A stretch of DNA of 64,000 nt from Hyaloscypha bicolor E (Eukaryota > Ascomycota > Leotiomycetes > Helotiales > Hyaloscyphaceae), in NCBI RefSeq assembly GCF_002865645.1, contig NW_020194512.1, forward strand, positions 1,089,119 to 1,153,118, in the 5' to 3' direction. A program made the position numbers and the translations under genes. The notes below the pieces were generated by a model. It was not told the DNA's origin. It did no database searches and worked only from the letters and a program-made list of their open reading frames with translations. Shown in pieces: positions 13,434 through 27,419 of this stretch. Each line of letters opens with the position of its first letter. Within the stretch, counting starts at the first letter, position 1.

Positions 13434-16400
13434 TATATATATATAAAGATTATAAAATAGGAAGTTATATTAAAATAATAAAAGAGTTAATTAAACTAAT
13501 TAAAAAATAGCTTAAATAAAATAAGAAACTTCAGGAAATAAATATATAGATTCTAATTAAATAAAGTAATTATACTAGCCCCAAATTAGTAATTCTTATT
13601 ATAATATATTTCCTAGAAAAGTATAATATTATATTATATCTATTTTATTTAATTAGAGAGCTTTAAAATAGCGAAAATCGTCTAATATATAAATTTTATA
13701 AAGGTATATTAATATTTTAAACCAAATAGACTTAATATATATTATTTTCTCAAATTACTAAATTTTAGAAAAGCTTTATATAAAGCTTACTTTTCTATTA
13801 ATACTAGAACCTCTAATTAAATTGCTTTTCTTTAATATTCTTTTAGAATTCTAAAAGAGTTCCCTCTTTAAGCTTCTAATTATTACAAATATAGCTTATA
13901 TTAGTTTTATTTCTTTTTATATTATTATTAAATTAATTCTGGCTTATAAATCCAAGATATTTTTAATTCAAAATATATTCTTATTTTATCTTTTACTAAT
14001 TTTAAATAATATTAAATAGCTTTTAATTATTAATATAAAGCTTATATTTAATAGAATATTAAGATTTAGATTCGTATTATATCTTCTAATACTTCTAGTA
14101 CTTTTTTACTAAAAATAAAAAAAGCTATAAAGAAATCTTATGCTTTTTATTTTATTTATACTAGTTTTAGAGAAATTTCTTATATAGATTACTATAAGTT
14201 CTCTATATTATTTAAAAGCTCGTTTTAACTTAATATAGTTTCTTTTATTCTAAAAAATAAAAGTAATAATTCTTATTATAATATTATTAATAGAAGTTTT
14301 TATTACTAAATATATACTTTTAGTTATTCTTATATTACTATTCCGATTTCTTATATCTCTATTATATAGCTTTTTCTTATTAAACTTCTAATTACTAGAA
14401 ATACTATAAGCTTCTTTTTCTTAATTCTTTTAAAACATTTATTTATTCTTAGATATTTTATTTATATTATATTTAAAATTACTGAATCTAATAAAGAAAA
14501 TAGTAATAAATACTTTTCTATTAATACTTAGACTAAAAAGAAAAAGTAATTTAATTAAATAATAGGCCTTTTATATAAGCTTATTAATACTATAATAGAA
14601 TGCCTTTAGATCTTTTACTATTAGCTTTTAAGCTTTATTATTTTAATAGATTTTATAAATAAAAACTATAAATAAAAGCCTCTTTTTATATTATGTAATT
14701 ATTTTAATCTTTATTTTAATATTCTAAAGATTTAATAAAGCTTTAAAGTTCTTGAATTTAAATCGGAATAGATTTTTTATAAGTTTATTTATAAATATAC
14801 TATTTATTTAAAGATAAATAATTTAAAAGATATCTTTATTATATTTTTAATATAGCTATATATTCTAAATATTAATATAATAGAGCTTTATAGTAATTCT
14901 TTTATTTTATCTAATAATTAGTTTAATAGTTTATTTATTATTATAGAATATAATTTAGAGCTTTCTAAGATCTAAGTATAGATTTCTAAATAATTTCTAG
15001 AAAGCTATAGTTTTCTTTATTATATAAATAATTCTATATATTTCTAATTTAGTTCAAGAAATAGTTATAGTATTTTATTAAATAGCTTTCTATAATATTA
15101 AATCTCTTAATAAAGAAATTATATATTTATAGTTTAATTATTATATATCTAGATTATTTATATATAAAATATTAGATATAATCTATAATTATATTTCTTT
15201 ATATTTTCTATTATATTAAAATACTAAAAACCGGGTTTTAAATAAGTATTAAAAAGCCTAATCTATAGTTATAAAGTATTCTAGAGCTGGGTTTATTAAG
15301 AACTAAAAGAATATTAAAGTAGTAAAAGCTATATTTAATCTAATTATAATTATAATATAAAATAATAATCTAATTTTCTTTTAATATATTTTAATTTAAT
15401 ATAAATAAGCCTAATTATTATATTTCTAAAAATTAATTCCGGGTAATAAAATACTAGAATACTTTCTATTTACTATCCTAAACCTTTTAATAATCTTCTT
15501 AATATAAATATTATAAACTAGATAAAGCTTTTTAGCTTTCTAATCTTTAATTATATAAATCCCTAGAAATTATTTTATATCTCGTATATTATAAAGCTCG
15601 TAAATTCTCTTAATCTAAATAATAATTAATTAAATATATATTTTATTATTCTTATAATAAAGAATTTAAAAGTTATTTATATAGAAAATAATAAAGATTT
15701 TATAATTTATATTTATATAAATATAGCGCTTTTTATTAAGTCTAAAGAATTTAATTCTTTTAAAAGTATTTATCTAATACTTATATTATTAAATAGAAGA
15801 GTCTTATAGCTTATATAGAGCTTGATTTACTTCTATTATATAGCTTAATACTTTAAAGCTATCTAATAGCTTATATATTATTATAGGCTTATTAAAATCT
15901 TTTTCTATATTAATAAATATATTTATAATATTAAATTACTTTATTTCTAGATTAAAATAAGCTATATTTATACTAGTTATTTAAAAGGCCTTATTACGAA
16001 TATAGTAGTATATATAAATCGAAATAATATCTTTTTTTAAAGATTTCTATAAACTATTAGCCTTTAGTAATACTAAGTAATATATTTATTAGAATTAATT
16101 TTATATATAAATATCTATTTTAAAGAAATTAGAAATATATTTGCTTTATTATTAGAAATAATTCTTTAGTAATTTCGAGCTCTAAAGTTATTAATTTCTA
16201 GTTTAATATTTGATTTAAAATACTTTTTAACTAGATATTTCTTTAGATTATTTTATATTTTTAGAACTTTTAGAAAATTATTAATATAAATTTTTCTATT
16301 ATTATATTATCTAGAGCTTTCTATTCTAGATATACTCTTAATTAAACAACTATTATAATTATAGTATAAATAGTTTTATAATTAAATTTCTTTTTATAAT

Positions 16401-17996
16401 TCTTTAATTAATTAGGCTAAAGAGATTCTAAAAAAACTTTAAGTAATTAATCTAATTTAATCTATTTATTATTTATAATAGTATATTTACTATAATAATT
16501 ATATTATTACTAGCTTTACCTGAATTACTATTTTAATTATTTCTTTTATATAAGTATATTTGAATTAGTTTATTTCTAGTTCTAATAATTACCTTTTTTA
16601 TTTATTTTCTTTTTAGCTTTACTATTTAATCTTCTATTTTAATTAAGCTATTTGCTTTTTTTTTATAAAGAATTCTTCTATTTCTATTAAACCTTTTACT
16701 TGTTCTATAAATAAGCTTTTTATTTTATTTATAAAAGCTTTTAGTAAACCTTATTATTAGTTCTAAGAAAGAATTTTCTTGCTTTTATTAGTTTAATATA
16801 TTTCCCTAATAGTTCTAATATATTCTATTATATTTCTTTCTATTATATTAAACCTTTTTAAAAGCTTAGTATTTTTATTTCTATTATTTCTAAGTTTTAG
16901 TATACTTTCTAGTTCTAAAATACTTTATAAAATTATAAGTTCTATTTCTAGTAAAGCTATAAAGCTTTTTATTTCTGAGTTATAATTTATTATTATACTT
17001 ATAAGCGCTTTTAATTATTAGTGTATTTATTTATTATTTTTTAGTTCAAGCTTATTTTCTATTTACTTTAATAAGCTATTATATTATAATTTCTTATTAT
17101 TAAAAATTAATTTAATATTTTAAATTTTATTTTCTAGAAATGATTCTATTATATTCTTTATAATTTCTATATAATAGCCTTTTATATATTTTAATTCTTT
17201 TTATAAAGAATATTTTTATTAAATATAATATTATATATAATAATTATTTAATTAAATATAAGAATCCAGATTTTATAAATATTAGATATAATATATCTAA
17301 TTAGATATCTAATATACTTTTTTATTCTATTTTACTTTATAGTTCTTAATTATTAAATATATTCTAGAATTATATATATAAATCTTATTTTAATTAGGTC
17401 TGAGATTAATTATTATTTATATTATAAGCTTTGAGTTATATTAATAGAAATAATTACGAAATTATAAATTAAATATTTTATTTAATGTTTTCTAGTTATA
17501 TATATATAAGAAATTCCGATTATATAAATAAATTATAGTTATAAAGCTTTCTAATTATAGCTTTTTAGGTAAATTAACTATTAAATATATTATAATAGTT
17601 TTATTTATAATTTCCTGTTTTATTTATTTAATACCATTATTTAGCTTATATATATATAAAGAAAAAAGTTTGATTTTAATATTTTACTTCTTTATTTAAA
17701 TCTAATAAACTAATATTTCTTAGATTAAAATAATAACTTTTTTTTAATTATATTTAATATAAGTAATTAAAAGATTATATTACTTATATATCTATTATTT
17801 AAAATCTCCAATTATATTAAATACTAGTAAAAAGAATTTATTTAGTAAAAGATATCAAAAGAACTTTTTATTAAATTCGTTTTTAATAATTAGAATCTAG
17901 CTCGAACTATTATAGCTATTTAAATAATTAAATAAGTTCTATAAGATTCTATAAAATAGTTAAATAAATTTTCTTTTAATTAGCCTATATAAGATT
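13434..17996 (-). mobile_element. Family B Ty1/copia copy B2, segment 1 (3' LTR and 3' two thirds)
   Basis: This is the left part of an old family B element on the minus strand. It opens with the 3' LTR (13434-13606), about 172 bp and matching the B1 LTRs in reverse complement. The interior is the reverse complement of B1 from about 24780 back to 20336. The reverse transcriptase YVDD box lies at 15672-15683 on the minus strand and reads YINN. The segment ends at 17996 with AGATT (17992-17996), the duplicated target of the B1 insertion; the element resumes at 24954. Summed over its four pieces, B2 is about 6.9 kb, close to the 6957 bp of B1. Confidence 0.85.
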
Positions 17997-18167
17997 TATT
18001 ACAGTGAGAATTACTGAATTGGGGCTAGTGCAATCGCTCCGCTTAATCAGGATCTGTATACTTACTTCCTAAAGCTTTATACTTCACTCAAGCTCTTTTC
18101 TAGCTAGTTTAATTAATTCTTTTACTATTTAATACAACTCCCTACTCTGTAATCTTTATATATATTA
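17997..18167 (+). repeat. B1 5' LTR
   Basis: 171 bp, starting TATTACAGTGAGAATTACTG and ending TTTATATATATTA. It differs from the 3' LTR at about ten positions, all of them transitions. The sequence right after it, GTTATAAGCCCGGCC, is in the primer-binding position; I could not identify the priming tRNA. Confidence 0.9.
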
Positions 18168-18359
18168 GTTATAAGCCCGGCCTCGTACTAATAAGCTTCC
18201 TAATTAGTATACTATAGAGAGTATTTAAGAACTTATTTAATTCATTTCTTCGAAAATCACACTTCAGTTTGCATTTCCGTTACTAACTAATTAATAGAAA
18301 CTATTCCTATAGTTCCTATAGTTTCCAAAGCTCAATTACAATTATATTAGAAGCTATAG

Positions 18360-21300
18360 TAAAGATTATTATCCTAAAGAACTGTAATTTCTGGGCGGAC
18401 TAGTTTAATACTCTCTGTAAAATAGCTAGTAATAAGAGTATCTGGGATAAGATTAATCCATTTAATAATAAAGTAATTAAAACGAATATAGCAGCTCTTC
18501 CCAGGCCTCTTCCTATAATTAATGAGCTTATACTAAAGGAAACAGAGAATTACTATACCAGATATTAAGTTAATACGGAAAATTAAGACAAAGATACTCG
18601 ACCTATAGTTAAGAAAGGATTAAAACCAGTATCTCTATAGCCTATAATATTCGGGGATATTAGAGATTACTATTCGGTACTCTTATAGAGCTATAAGATC
18701 AAGAAACTAGACTAGATAAATAAGCTAGTATATTACTATATAATTAGGTAGTAGCTCTATTAAATAGTTAATATAGAGATCCTTATAAACTCTACTCTAG
18801 AACTTAAAGAAAGTAAGCAAAGCTCTATTTATAAGGTTCTCAAAACATTATTAATAAAATATAGTTCTATAGATATAGTATAAATTACTACTGCTCGGAG
18901 AGTATATAGCTCGGTTTTACTATAAGTAAGCAAAGAAAAAATAAGTCCAAAGTACTAGTTTACTAATTAGGAAAAGGTATTTAATAAAGCCAGAACTCTT
19001 AAAATTGCCGAAATTAAAAGTACTCTAGTAGTAATTAAGTTCTTAATAGTCCTCTAGTAGAAACTCATACTAATCTGGGTAATAAAATAACTTAGTAATT
19101 TGTATAGTAAAAACGAATTAGGGCTTCTAATTCTTATATTTGAATAATATAGCCAGGTATTTAATCGGATTATTTTGGAAAACCAGAATACTAAATACTC
19201 AAGAGCTCCTATAATCTTTACTATATTCGGGAATCGAATTAGTAAAGAATTAGATAGCAAGCTTAATTCGGATAAGTATAAGTACTATAAGTACTCTTAT
19301 AAGAGTTCCAAAATCTATAAGTATAAATAAGACCTACTTAGCTATACTACTATAGAAATTACAATTACCGGATTAAATAAGACTTAAATAAAATTCAAGC
19401 CTAATAAGAAATAGATCAGAAAAATCCGGGAAAGGATCTTAACTAAATATTAGAAAGATCTAAAACCTTAGCTAAAAGAGAAATATAATATGAAAATTAC
19501 TAGTAGACGAGCTATAGAAAAGCTAATACCCGGTACTAGTTCCAAAAAGAAGCCTAAAATATCCGGAACCCAATTCCCTAGAAACTTTAATACTACTTTA
19601 GTAAATCCTATATTTATAATTCAGAACCCAGGTTAGGAGATATATATAATACTTGATTTCTTAAGATATCCGCTTTTTTAAAATACCTTATTAGATAACT
19701 ATAGTACTATATACCTGGTTAATAGTAAGAATCTAATTAATTCTAGTACTTTTATTAAAGCAAAAATTAATAATTATATAGAAGTAAGAATAACTAGTTT
19801 TCTAATTATTAGATATAGTACTTATATAATTAAAAACATAGTTAATAGACCTATAGAACTATATATTCAAGATCTAATTCTCTATAATATAATAGTTATT
19901 AAGGAGTTCTATATAAATATTATTTCCGAAGCTTGTCTAATAAAAAAGAAAGCTTAGTATTATAAATATAATCTTATAGTTAGACTAAGAGTTATAAAGA
20001 GAATATAGTATTAATATAATTAAAATATAGGTTTAATTTAGTTTTTCTTAAATATAAGCCGTTCTCTACTTATTTTAATATTCCGTTCAAAATTCCTACT
20101 AGTACTAGAAATATACTTATATTTCTAATACTCGAATATTTAATTAGAGCTCGATATAAGAGATTAAGGAAATATCTCAAACCAAGAAGTAATTCAGAAG
20201 AAAAATAGTATGCGAGAGTAAGGCATTTAGCCTATAAAGCTCTATAAAAGCTTATTAATTATATATATAATATAAAAATTAATAAACTAATAAGAATTAT
20301 ATACGAATTTTGTATTTAGGTATATACTAGGCAAGTAATCTCATATAGGCTAACTAAGAGAAAGTTTATTTAACTATTTTAGAGGATCTTATAGGACTTA
20401 TTTAATTACCTAAATAGCTATAATATTTCGAGTTGAATTCTAATAATTAAGAATAAATTTAGTAAAAAGCTCTTTAGATACCTTCTACTAAGTAAGGAGG
20501 ATTTAGTAGTATTTAATATAATTAGAAATTTTAAGTACTAGATATATAAGTAATATAACTTTTTAATTATTTATATTAAGTATAATTAGAAGAAAACAAT
20601 TATTCTAATCTAAGAAATATTAGCCTATTAGATCTGAGTAAAAGAAAAAGGCATTAAAATCGAGCTTTCTCTTTTATATATATATAAGCCAAATAGTAAT
20701 ATTAAGTAAATAAAACAGGAGATTATAAATAAGGCTATTATAATATACTTAATAGCTAATTTGCCTGAAAAGCTATAGCCAGAGAGCTCTATAGCCATAA
20801 TCTATCTCTATAATCAGAGCCCCTTATATATAAATTACTAGAGAATACTAAATAAAGTACTCGATTTATAATTCTATAATTATTTCTATTAATATAACCC
20901 AGAACTTATAGCTCAAATAATAATTAATCTTAGGCCTAATTAAAATGAAATCTATATATAGTTCTAGGGCATATTTAATAATTAAGAACTATAAAGCAAG
21001 ACGAAATAAGAGAGTATTTAAGGTTATATTATATAGATATATTAGATATTTAATTAGATATATTATATCTAATATTTATAAAATCTGGGTTTCTATATTT
21101 AATAAAATAATTATTATATATAATATTATATTTAATAAGAATATTCTCTATAAAAAGAATTATAAATATACTAAAGGCTATAGTATAGAGATTATAAAGG
21201 ATATAGTAAAATTACTTCTAGAGAATAAGATTTAGGATACTAAATTAATTTTTAAAAATAAGGAATTATAATATAATAGTTTATTAGAACAAACAGAAAA

Positions 21301-23640
21301 TGAGCCTAAACTAGGAAGTAATAAGTAACTGAACTAATAATTAAAAGAGCTTACAAATATACTAATAGGTTATAACTCGGGAATAGAGAGTTCTATAACC
21401 TTACTAGAAATAGGACTTATAACTTTATAAAGTATTTCAGAGCCAGAAAGTATACCAGAGCCTAGAAATAATAGAAATAAAGGTACTAAGCTCTTAAGAA
21501 GGCTTAGTACTATAGAGAAAGATATAATAGAATATATTAGAATTATTAGAGAAATATACTAAACTAATAAAAGCAGAAAAGAATCTTCTTAAGACTAGTA
21601 ATAAGGTTTACTAATAACTCCTATAAGTAAAGCAGGAAGCTTACTTATAGAATAAGCAGATAGCTTAATAGAAATAAGAGAATTCTCTATAAAAAGAATA
21701 AATAGCTTAGCTAAAATAGAAGATTAAATAGTAAAACCAAAGAGAAAATAAATAAAAAAGCCAATTATTAAAACCAGAGATAGGCTAATCTAAATATACT
21801 TATATAAGGGAAATAATTAGAATAGAGATCCAGATAAAGCTAGTAGTAATATAATTACTATAATAAGTATACTACTATAAATAATAAATAAATTAAATCA
21901 GATTAACTACTTAAAGTCTCTTTTAGAATCTCTCTGGCCTAATTAGCTAGAGAATTATAAGAAGGGATTTAATTACAAGACTATATATACTATAATTATA
22001 ATAATAGTTTAATTAAGAATATATCCAGAATAAAGTATTTCGAATAGTATAATAATAAGAAAAATTCATATTAATAATCTTCCGAAAGCTTTAAAGACAT
22101 GAAATAATCTAGAGAAATATTTAGTTAAAAAATACTTTAAATCAGATACTAAACTAGAGATTAATAATTTTAAAGCTTGAAATTACTAGAGAATTATTTC
22201 TAGTAATAAAGTAAGTATATTTCTAATTTCTTTAAAATAGGTATTTATATATAAAATCAATTCTAATAGATATATTACTTAGTACTATTTAAGGCTAATA
22301 GTTTATAAAGATTTCTAAAAGAAGATATTACTTTTGTCTATATATACTGCTATATTTATAGTAAAGTCTTTTCGAGTAGCTAGTATAATTATGGCTTATT
22401 TCAATCTAGAAATAAAGTAATTCAATATTATAAATATATTTATTAATATAGAAAAAAATTCTAATAGGCCTATAGTAATATATAAGCTATCGGACGGTTT
22501 TAAGATACCAGGCTATATAGTAGAGGTAAATCGAGCTCTATATAAGCTATAAGACTCTTTTACTCTATAGTATAAATACTAGACAAATACTCTTAAGAGA
22601 ATTAGATTCTCGGGACTTAATAAAGAGCCCTATATTTATATAAATATAGATTATGAAATCTTTATTATTTTCTATATAAATAACTTTTAAGTACTTTATT
22701 ATAAAGATAATAAAGCGCGTATTTAATTAATTATTACTCAGATTAAGATAATTTATAAGCTTTATAATATACGGGATATAGAATAGTTTCTAGGGATTTA
22801 TATAATTAGAGATTAGAAAGCTAAAAAGCTCTAGCTAGTTTATAATACCTATATTAAGAAGATTACCAAGAAGTTTAAAATAGTAAATAGGAAGTATTCT
22901 AATATTCTATTACCTGGAATTAATTTTCGAAGATATAGTAATTAAGCTTATCTATATTAAATTAAGGTATATTAAAAGAAAGTTAGATTACTACTTTATA
23001 CTATAATTATAATTAGACCGGATATAGCTTTTACTACTTTAGTACTCTTATAGTTTTTAATAAACCCTGCTCCAGAGTACTTTATAGCTATAGATTAGGC
23101 TCTTTAATACCTGTTTAAAACCCGGTTTCTAGTAATTTAGTATAATAGGAAATATAGAGAAATATAGCTATAGATTATATCTAATACTTTATATATAAAT
23201 AACCTAAATATATAATAATTAAGCCATAAATATATAATCTCCTTATTTAGAGGTTTAATATTATAAAAAGCCGCTTAATAAAGCTCTATAACTATCTCCT
23301 TAATTAAATCAGAAATATATAAGATTATTTATATAATAAAGGAAACTATAGCTCTCTAGAGGCTATTTAGGGATCTAAGCTTAGATCTTAGAGAGCTCTA
23401 GACTATATTCTATAATAATAAATAAACTATTTGACTAATTATTAGAGAGAATAAAAGAATTACTATAAAGCTTTATTATATTAATATCCAGAATATATAG
23501 CTATATTAAGAATATAATAAAGATATATTTCAAGTTATATATCTTTAAATAAGTAGTATACCTATAAACAGACTTATAAAAAATCTATTCCGATTTAAAT
23601 TCAAGAACTTTAGAACTTTATTAAATCTCTAAGATATTAG
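18360..23640 (+). pseudogene. B1 copia gag-pol polyprotein remnant
   Basis: On the plus strand a Ty1/copia polyprotein can be followed through many in-frame TAA/TAG codons. In order: a gag-like segment (about 18360-19600); a protease-like motif DNYSTIYLVN near 19694-19726, resembling the Asp-Asn-Gly-Ser-Thr protease site of fungal copia elements; the integrase and linker region, including the longest open stretch (20945-21235) with a motif of the type GYLVGYD..NIFRIW; then the reverse transcriptase with LYKLQDSF (about 22536) and the YVDD box as YINN (22673-22684). The RNase H region follows. The Asp-to-Asn changes and the stops make it non-functional. The start is approximate because the initiating Met was not fixed. 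Confidence 0.8.
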
Positions 23641-24782
23641 AATAAAAATAAAAATAATTAAATAATATAAAAAGAGGCTTTTATTTATGTCTTTTATTTA
23701 TAAAATCTATTAAAATAATAGAGCTTAAGAGCTAATAATAAGAGATCTAAAGGCGCTTTACTATAGTATTAATAAGCTTATATAAAAGGCCCTTTACCCG
23801 ATTAGACTACTTCTCATTTCTATTAATAGCCTCTTAAATCTTATTAGAAGAGCTCTTATTACTATTTTCTTTATTAGATTTAGTAATCTTAAGTATAGTA
23901 TAAATAGAGTATCTAAGAACAGATAAATGCTTTAAAATAGTCAGAATCTATAAAAAAGAATTAAGAAAAGAGAGCTTATAATATCTTTAGTAATCGGAAG
24001 TTCTATAAAAAAAAGCTATATAATAGAAATATAAGAGATTAGAATAGTTAAATAAGAATAACCAGAAGTATACTTCTAGTAACGAGAACCTCTATTAATA
24101 GTATTATAGCAAGAACTATTACTCTTGTCCTTTAGAGCAAATAAGACTATATTAAGTCAAAACGAGCTTTGAAATAGTATAAAGAACTTATAATAACCCA
24201 TATAAGGGATCTCTCTAAGACTAGTATAAGTAGAACAAGAAATATAAGGCTTTAGAATAGACTTCTTTATTTTTAGTAAAAAGGTACTAGAAGTATTAGA
24301 AAACGTTATAGAAATCTAAACCTTAATATTTTATTAAAAGTAAGCTTTATATTAATAGTTAAGAGCTATACTTACAGCGGACTTGCAAGCTACTTAATAC
24401 TATTTAAAAGTTAATAAAAAATAAAGCAAGAATATATTTTGGATTAAAAATATCTTAGATTTGCAAGCCGTAATTAACTTAATAGTAGTATAAGAAGAGG
24501 TAGAAGCCATATTTATAATAATCAGAAGCTTAGGAAGGGATCTCTAGAAAGATATTAAAAAAAAGCATTTAATTAAAGGCTCTAGAATTAGTAAAAAAGG
24601 GGGTTTTATATAGGATTCCCCTGGAATTCGGTAATCTGAGTAAATAATATATACTAAGCCTATTTGGATTAGAATATTAATACGGCTTTATAAAACCCAT
24701 ATATTAAATGAATTTCGCTATTTCAAAGCTCTCTAATTAGGTAGAACGGGTAGAATATAATATTATACCTTCCTGGGGAATA

Positions 24783-24953
24783 TATTACAGTGAGAATTAC
24801 TGAATTAGGGCTAGTATAATTGCTCCGCTTAGTCAGAATCTATATACTTACTTCCTAAAGCTTTATACTTTACTCAAGCTCTTTTCTAGCTAGTTTAATT
24901 AACTCTTTTACTATTTAATACAACTCCCTATTCTGTAATCTTTATATATATTA
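24783..24953 (+). repeat. B1 3' LTR
   Basis: 171 bp, same length and termini as the 5' LTR. A purine-biased stretch containing CTGGGGAATATA lies immediately upstream and is the likely polypurine tract. AGATT follows at 24954-24958. Confidence 0.9.
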
Positions 24954-25287
24954 AGATTACTTGCCTAATATATATCTAAATATAAAATTCATATATAATT
25001 CTTATTAATTTATTAATTTTCATATTATATATATAATTAATAAGCTTTTATATAGCTTTATAGGCTAAATACTTTACTTTATATATTATTATTTTTTGAA
25101 TTATTTCTTAGCTTGAAATATTTCTTTAATTTGTTATACTAAGCTCTAATTAAATATTTGAATATTAGAAATATAAGTATATTATTAGTATTAATAGGAA
25201 TTTTAAACGGAATATTAGAATAAATAAAAAGCGGCTTATATTTAAAAAAACTAAATTAAACCTATATTCTAATTATATTAATACTAT
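24954..25287 (-). mobile_element. Family B copy B2, segment 2
   Basis: Continuation of B2 after the B1 insertion. It is the reverse complement of B1 from about 20335 back to about 20010 (gag-pol interior). It ends in ACTAT (25283-25287), which recurs at 25457-25461 after the solo LTR insertion. Confidence 0.85.
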
Positions 25288-25457
25288 TATAGTAGGGAAT
25301 TAGGTAACGGGTCACGTGACTAGTTAGATACTCTCGGCTATTTATTACTTCTATATATAGCTTTCTTCTTTTTTCCTTTTCTTTTTTCTATTAAAATAAT
25401 ATATTCCGAATATTTAAGTTTTTAATATATTTTAATATTCCTATATATCTCTCTTTA
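25288..25457. mobile_element. Solo LTR of an otherwise unseen retrotransposon
   Basis: An insert of about 170 bp that interrupts B2, which is co-linear on both sides. It starts TATAGTAGGGAATTAGG and ends ..CTCTCTTTA, and is flanked by ACTAT (25283-25287 and 25457-25461; the outermost A is shared, so the duplication is 4 or 5 bp). It contains GGGTCACGTGAC, a palindromic CACGTG site. The length, TA..TA termini (from TG..CA) and short duplication fit a solo LTR left by recombination. No full-length relative is present in the window. Confidence 0.7.
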
Positions 25458-26673
25458 CTATATTTTCTTTATAATCTCCTAGTCTAATTATAAGATTATA
25501 TTTATAATACTAAGCTTTTTTATTTATTTAGTAAACTTCGAAAATAATATTTATATAGAATTCTTTAATAATTATAATATTATAAAGAATTAAATTTTTA
25601 GAATATAGTCTTATAAATCTATTAATTATATAAATATTATATAAATATTATATTTAATAATCGGAAAACTAGTTATTTTTATTTTTATTTTTATTTTTAT
25701 ATAATTATTAATTTTCGCTTTAATAAAAGTACTAGAATTAATTAGATTCTTACTATTAACTAGAAATATAATATTATAATTATTTAATAAGGTATTCTAA
25801 AAAATCAAATATTTTAAAAAATCAAGTATTATATAGATTTCTTAATTCGAGCTCTAAATTATAAATATTAGATTTATTAAAATAATATTAAAATTTCTAG
25901 AATATTAGATTCCGGATATTTTAGGCTTTTTTTTGAAACTAGTACCGGATATTAGTTTCTCTATAGCTTATTTACTAGTAATTTTTATATTATATTTCTT
26001 TTCTAGCTAAGGTTTTAGATTCTTCTAATATTTAGTTAAGAGTCTTTTCCGGATCTTTCTAATCTAAATCTTATTAGGCTTGAATTTTATTTAAGTTTTA
26101 CTTAATTCAGTAATTATAATTTCTATAATAGTATAGTTAAGTAAATTCTAGTAATATTTAAAGTTTTTGGAATTCTTATAAAAATACTTATAATATTTAT
26201 ACTTATTTAAATCGGATTTATTATCTAATTCTTTACTAATTTAATTCTTAAATATAGTAAAGATTATAGAAGCTTCTAAATACTTAATATTCTGATTTTC
26301 TAAAATAATTTAATTAAATACCTGGTTATATTACTCGAGTATAAGAATTAAAAGCCCTAGTTTATTTTTATTATATAAATTACTAAGCTATTTTATTACT
26401 CAAATTAGTATAAGTTTTTACTAGAATACTATTAAGAACTCGATTATTACTAGAATATCCTTAATTTTGGCGATTTTAAAAGCTCTAGTATAATTAAGTA
26501 TCTTTTTCTAATTAATAAACTAATATCTTGGGCTTATTTCTTCTTTACTTATTTATAATAGAACCGAGCTATATATTCTTCAAATAATAGTAATTTGTAT
26601 TATATTTATAGAACTATATTTCATTAATAAAGCTTTAAGAACCTTATAAATAAAATTCTATTTATTCTTTTTA
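25458..26673 (-). mobile_element. Family B copy B2, segment 3
   Basis: Reverse complement of B1 from about 20000 back to about 18830 (gag and protease region). It is interrupted at 26673/26674 by the pogo-like element; B2 resumes at 37738. Confidence 0.85.
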
Positions 26674-26757
26674 ATAGCTAATATCCCTCTTATATACTTT
26701 ACTTATAGTCAGAATAAGCAAGTATCTCGTTTAATCAAGTATCCTATTAAGAAAATA
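26674..26757 (+). repeat. pogo-like element left terminal inverted repeat
   Basis: It reads outward to inward ATAGCTAATATCCCTC.. then GTCAGAATAAGCAAGTATC... It pairs with the right repeat with many C/T and G/A differences, this side being the more AT-rich. Confidence 0.85.
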
Positions 26758-27085
26758 CAGGCCCTAAAATTTACATATAATTCTTATTAAAAAACACGTT
26801 TTATAATTATGTATTTGGCCTAACTTATTAACTAATTTATTATTTAATTCATATATAAAGATTCCAAAAATAGATATATCTTTATTTAATTTTACTAGAA
26901 TTAGAGAGATATCCTGGAAGTATTTCTATTATTTATATACTACGGAAGCTAATTACTACTATATCTTTAATAAGGTCTGCAAATAGTACCTTAAAAATAA
27001 TAATAATTCAGTAATTACTACTACTAGAATATATTATATTAAAGAAGCTTCTTTGCGAAAATTAGTATTCCGCAAGTATAATAAG

Positions 27086-27352
27086 TATTACGGGTACGGT
27101 ATTTAGGGCTTAGAAAGCAAGATAGAAGGTCTCTTACGAAGACGATTCAAAGCTAAAGAAGAGAAAACTAGAATACAAGAGGCTGCGAGGGAGTATATAC
27201 ACCCCATAGTATACTAGTCCCGAAGGGGCTTAGCCTTCTAAATATCTCCAGTATATTCCAAGCATGCTTTCCTAGCGAGGCGGCCGCATTATATATATCT
27301 AGGAGGCATCTGGGGAGGCATCTCAGATGCCGGATATCTGGGAATCGTAATA
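27086..27352 (-). repeat. A3 3' LTR (GC-rich, little mutated)
   Basis: 267 bp. It contains GC-rich stretches such as GAGGCGGCCGC and the palindrome GGCATCTCAGATGCC. It is much less AT-rich than its partner at 33508-33774, with which it differs almost only by transitions. Confidence 0.9.
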
Positions 27353-27419
27353 TTACTTCCCCCTTCGGAATAAGCTCGTCCCCGAGCTTTGTAAAAGCCA
27401 TTAATCTATCTAATTTCGT

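Larger units (their letters stand above)
17997..24953 (+). mobile_element. Family B Ty1/copia retrotransposon, complete copy B1
   Basis: A 6957-bp element with 171-bp LTRs at both ends, flanked by the 5-bp duplication AGATT (17992-17996 and 24954-24958). It is inserted into another copy of its own family in the opposite orientation: the left flank reads as the reverse complement of B1 from about 20336 onward, and the right flank as the reverse complement of B1 from about 20335 backward. It is less heavily mutated than A1, A2 and D1, and parts of the polyprotein can be read through stop codons. The LTR termini TATTA..TATTA probably derive from TG..CA by transition. Confidence 0.92.

Noticed and set aside
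1..18000. Possible mitochondrial DNA, because of the extreme AT content
   Set aside because: The sequence aligns with less-mutated nuclear-type retroelements in the same window, and the changes are transitions creating TpA, which is RIP; no mitochondrial gene was seen.
20945..21235. 96-codon open frame that could be read as a separate gene
   Set aside because: It is the residual open part of the B1 copia polyprotein between integrase and reverse transcriptase, not an independent gene.
27168..27401. 77-codon open frame on the minus strand
   Set aside because: It lies within the GC-rich A3 3' LTR and its polypurine tract; open by chance because this LTR escaped RIP.
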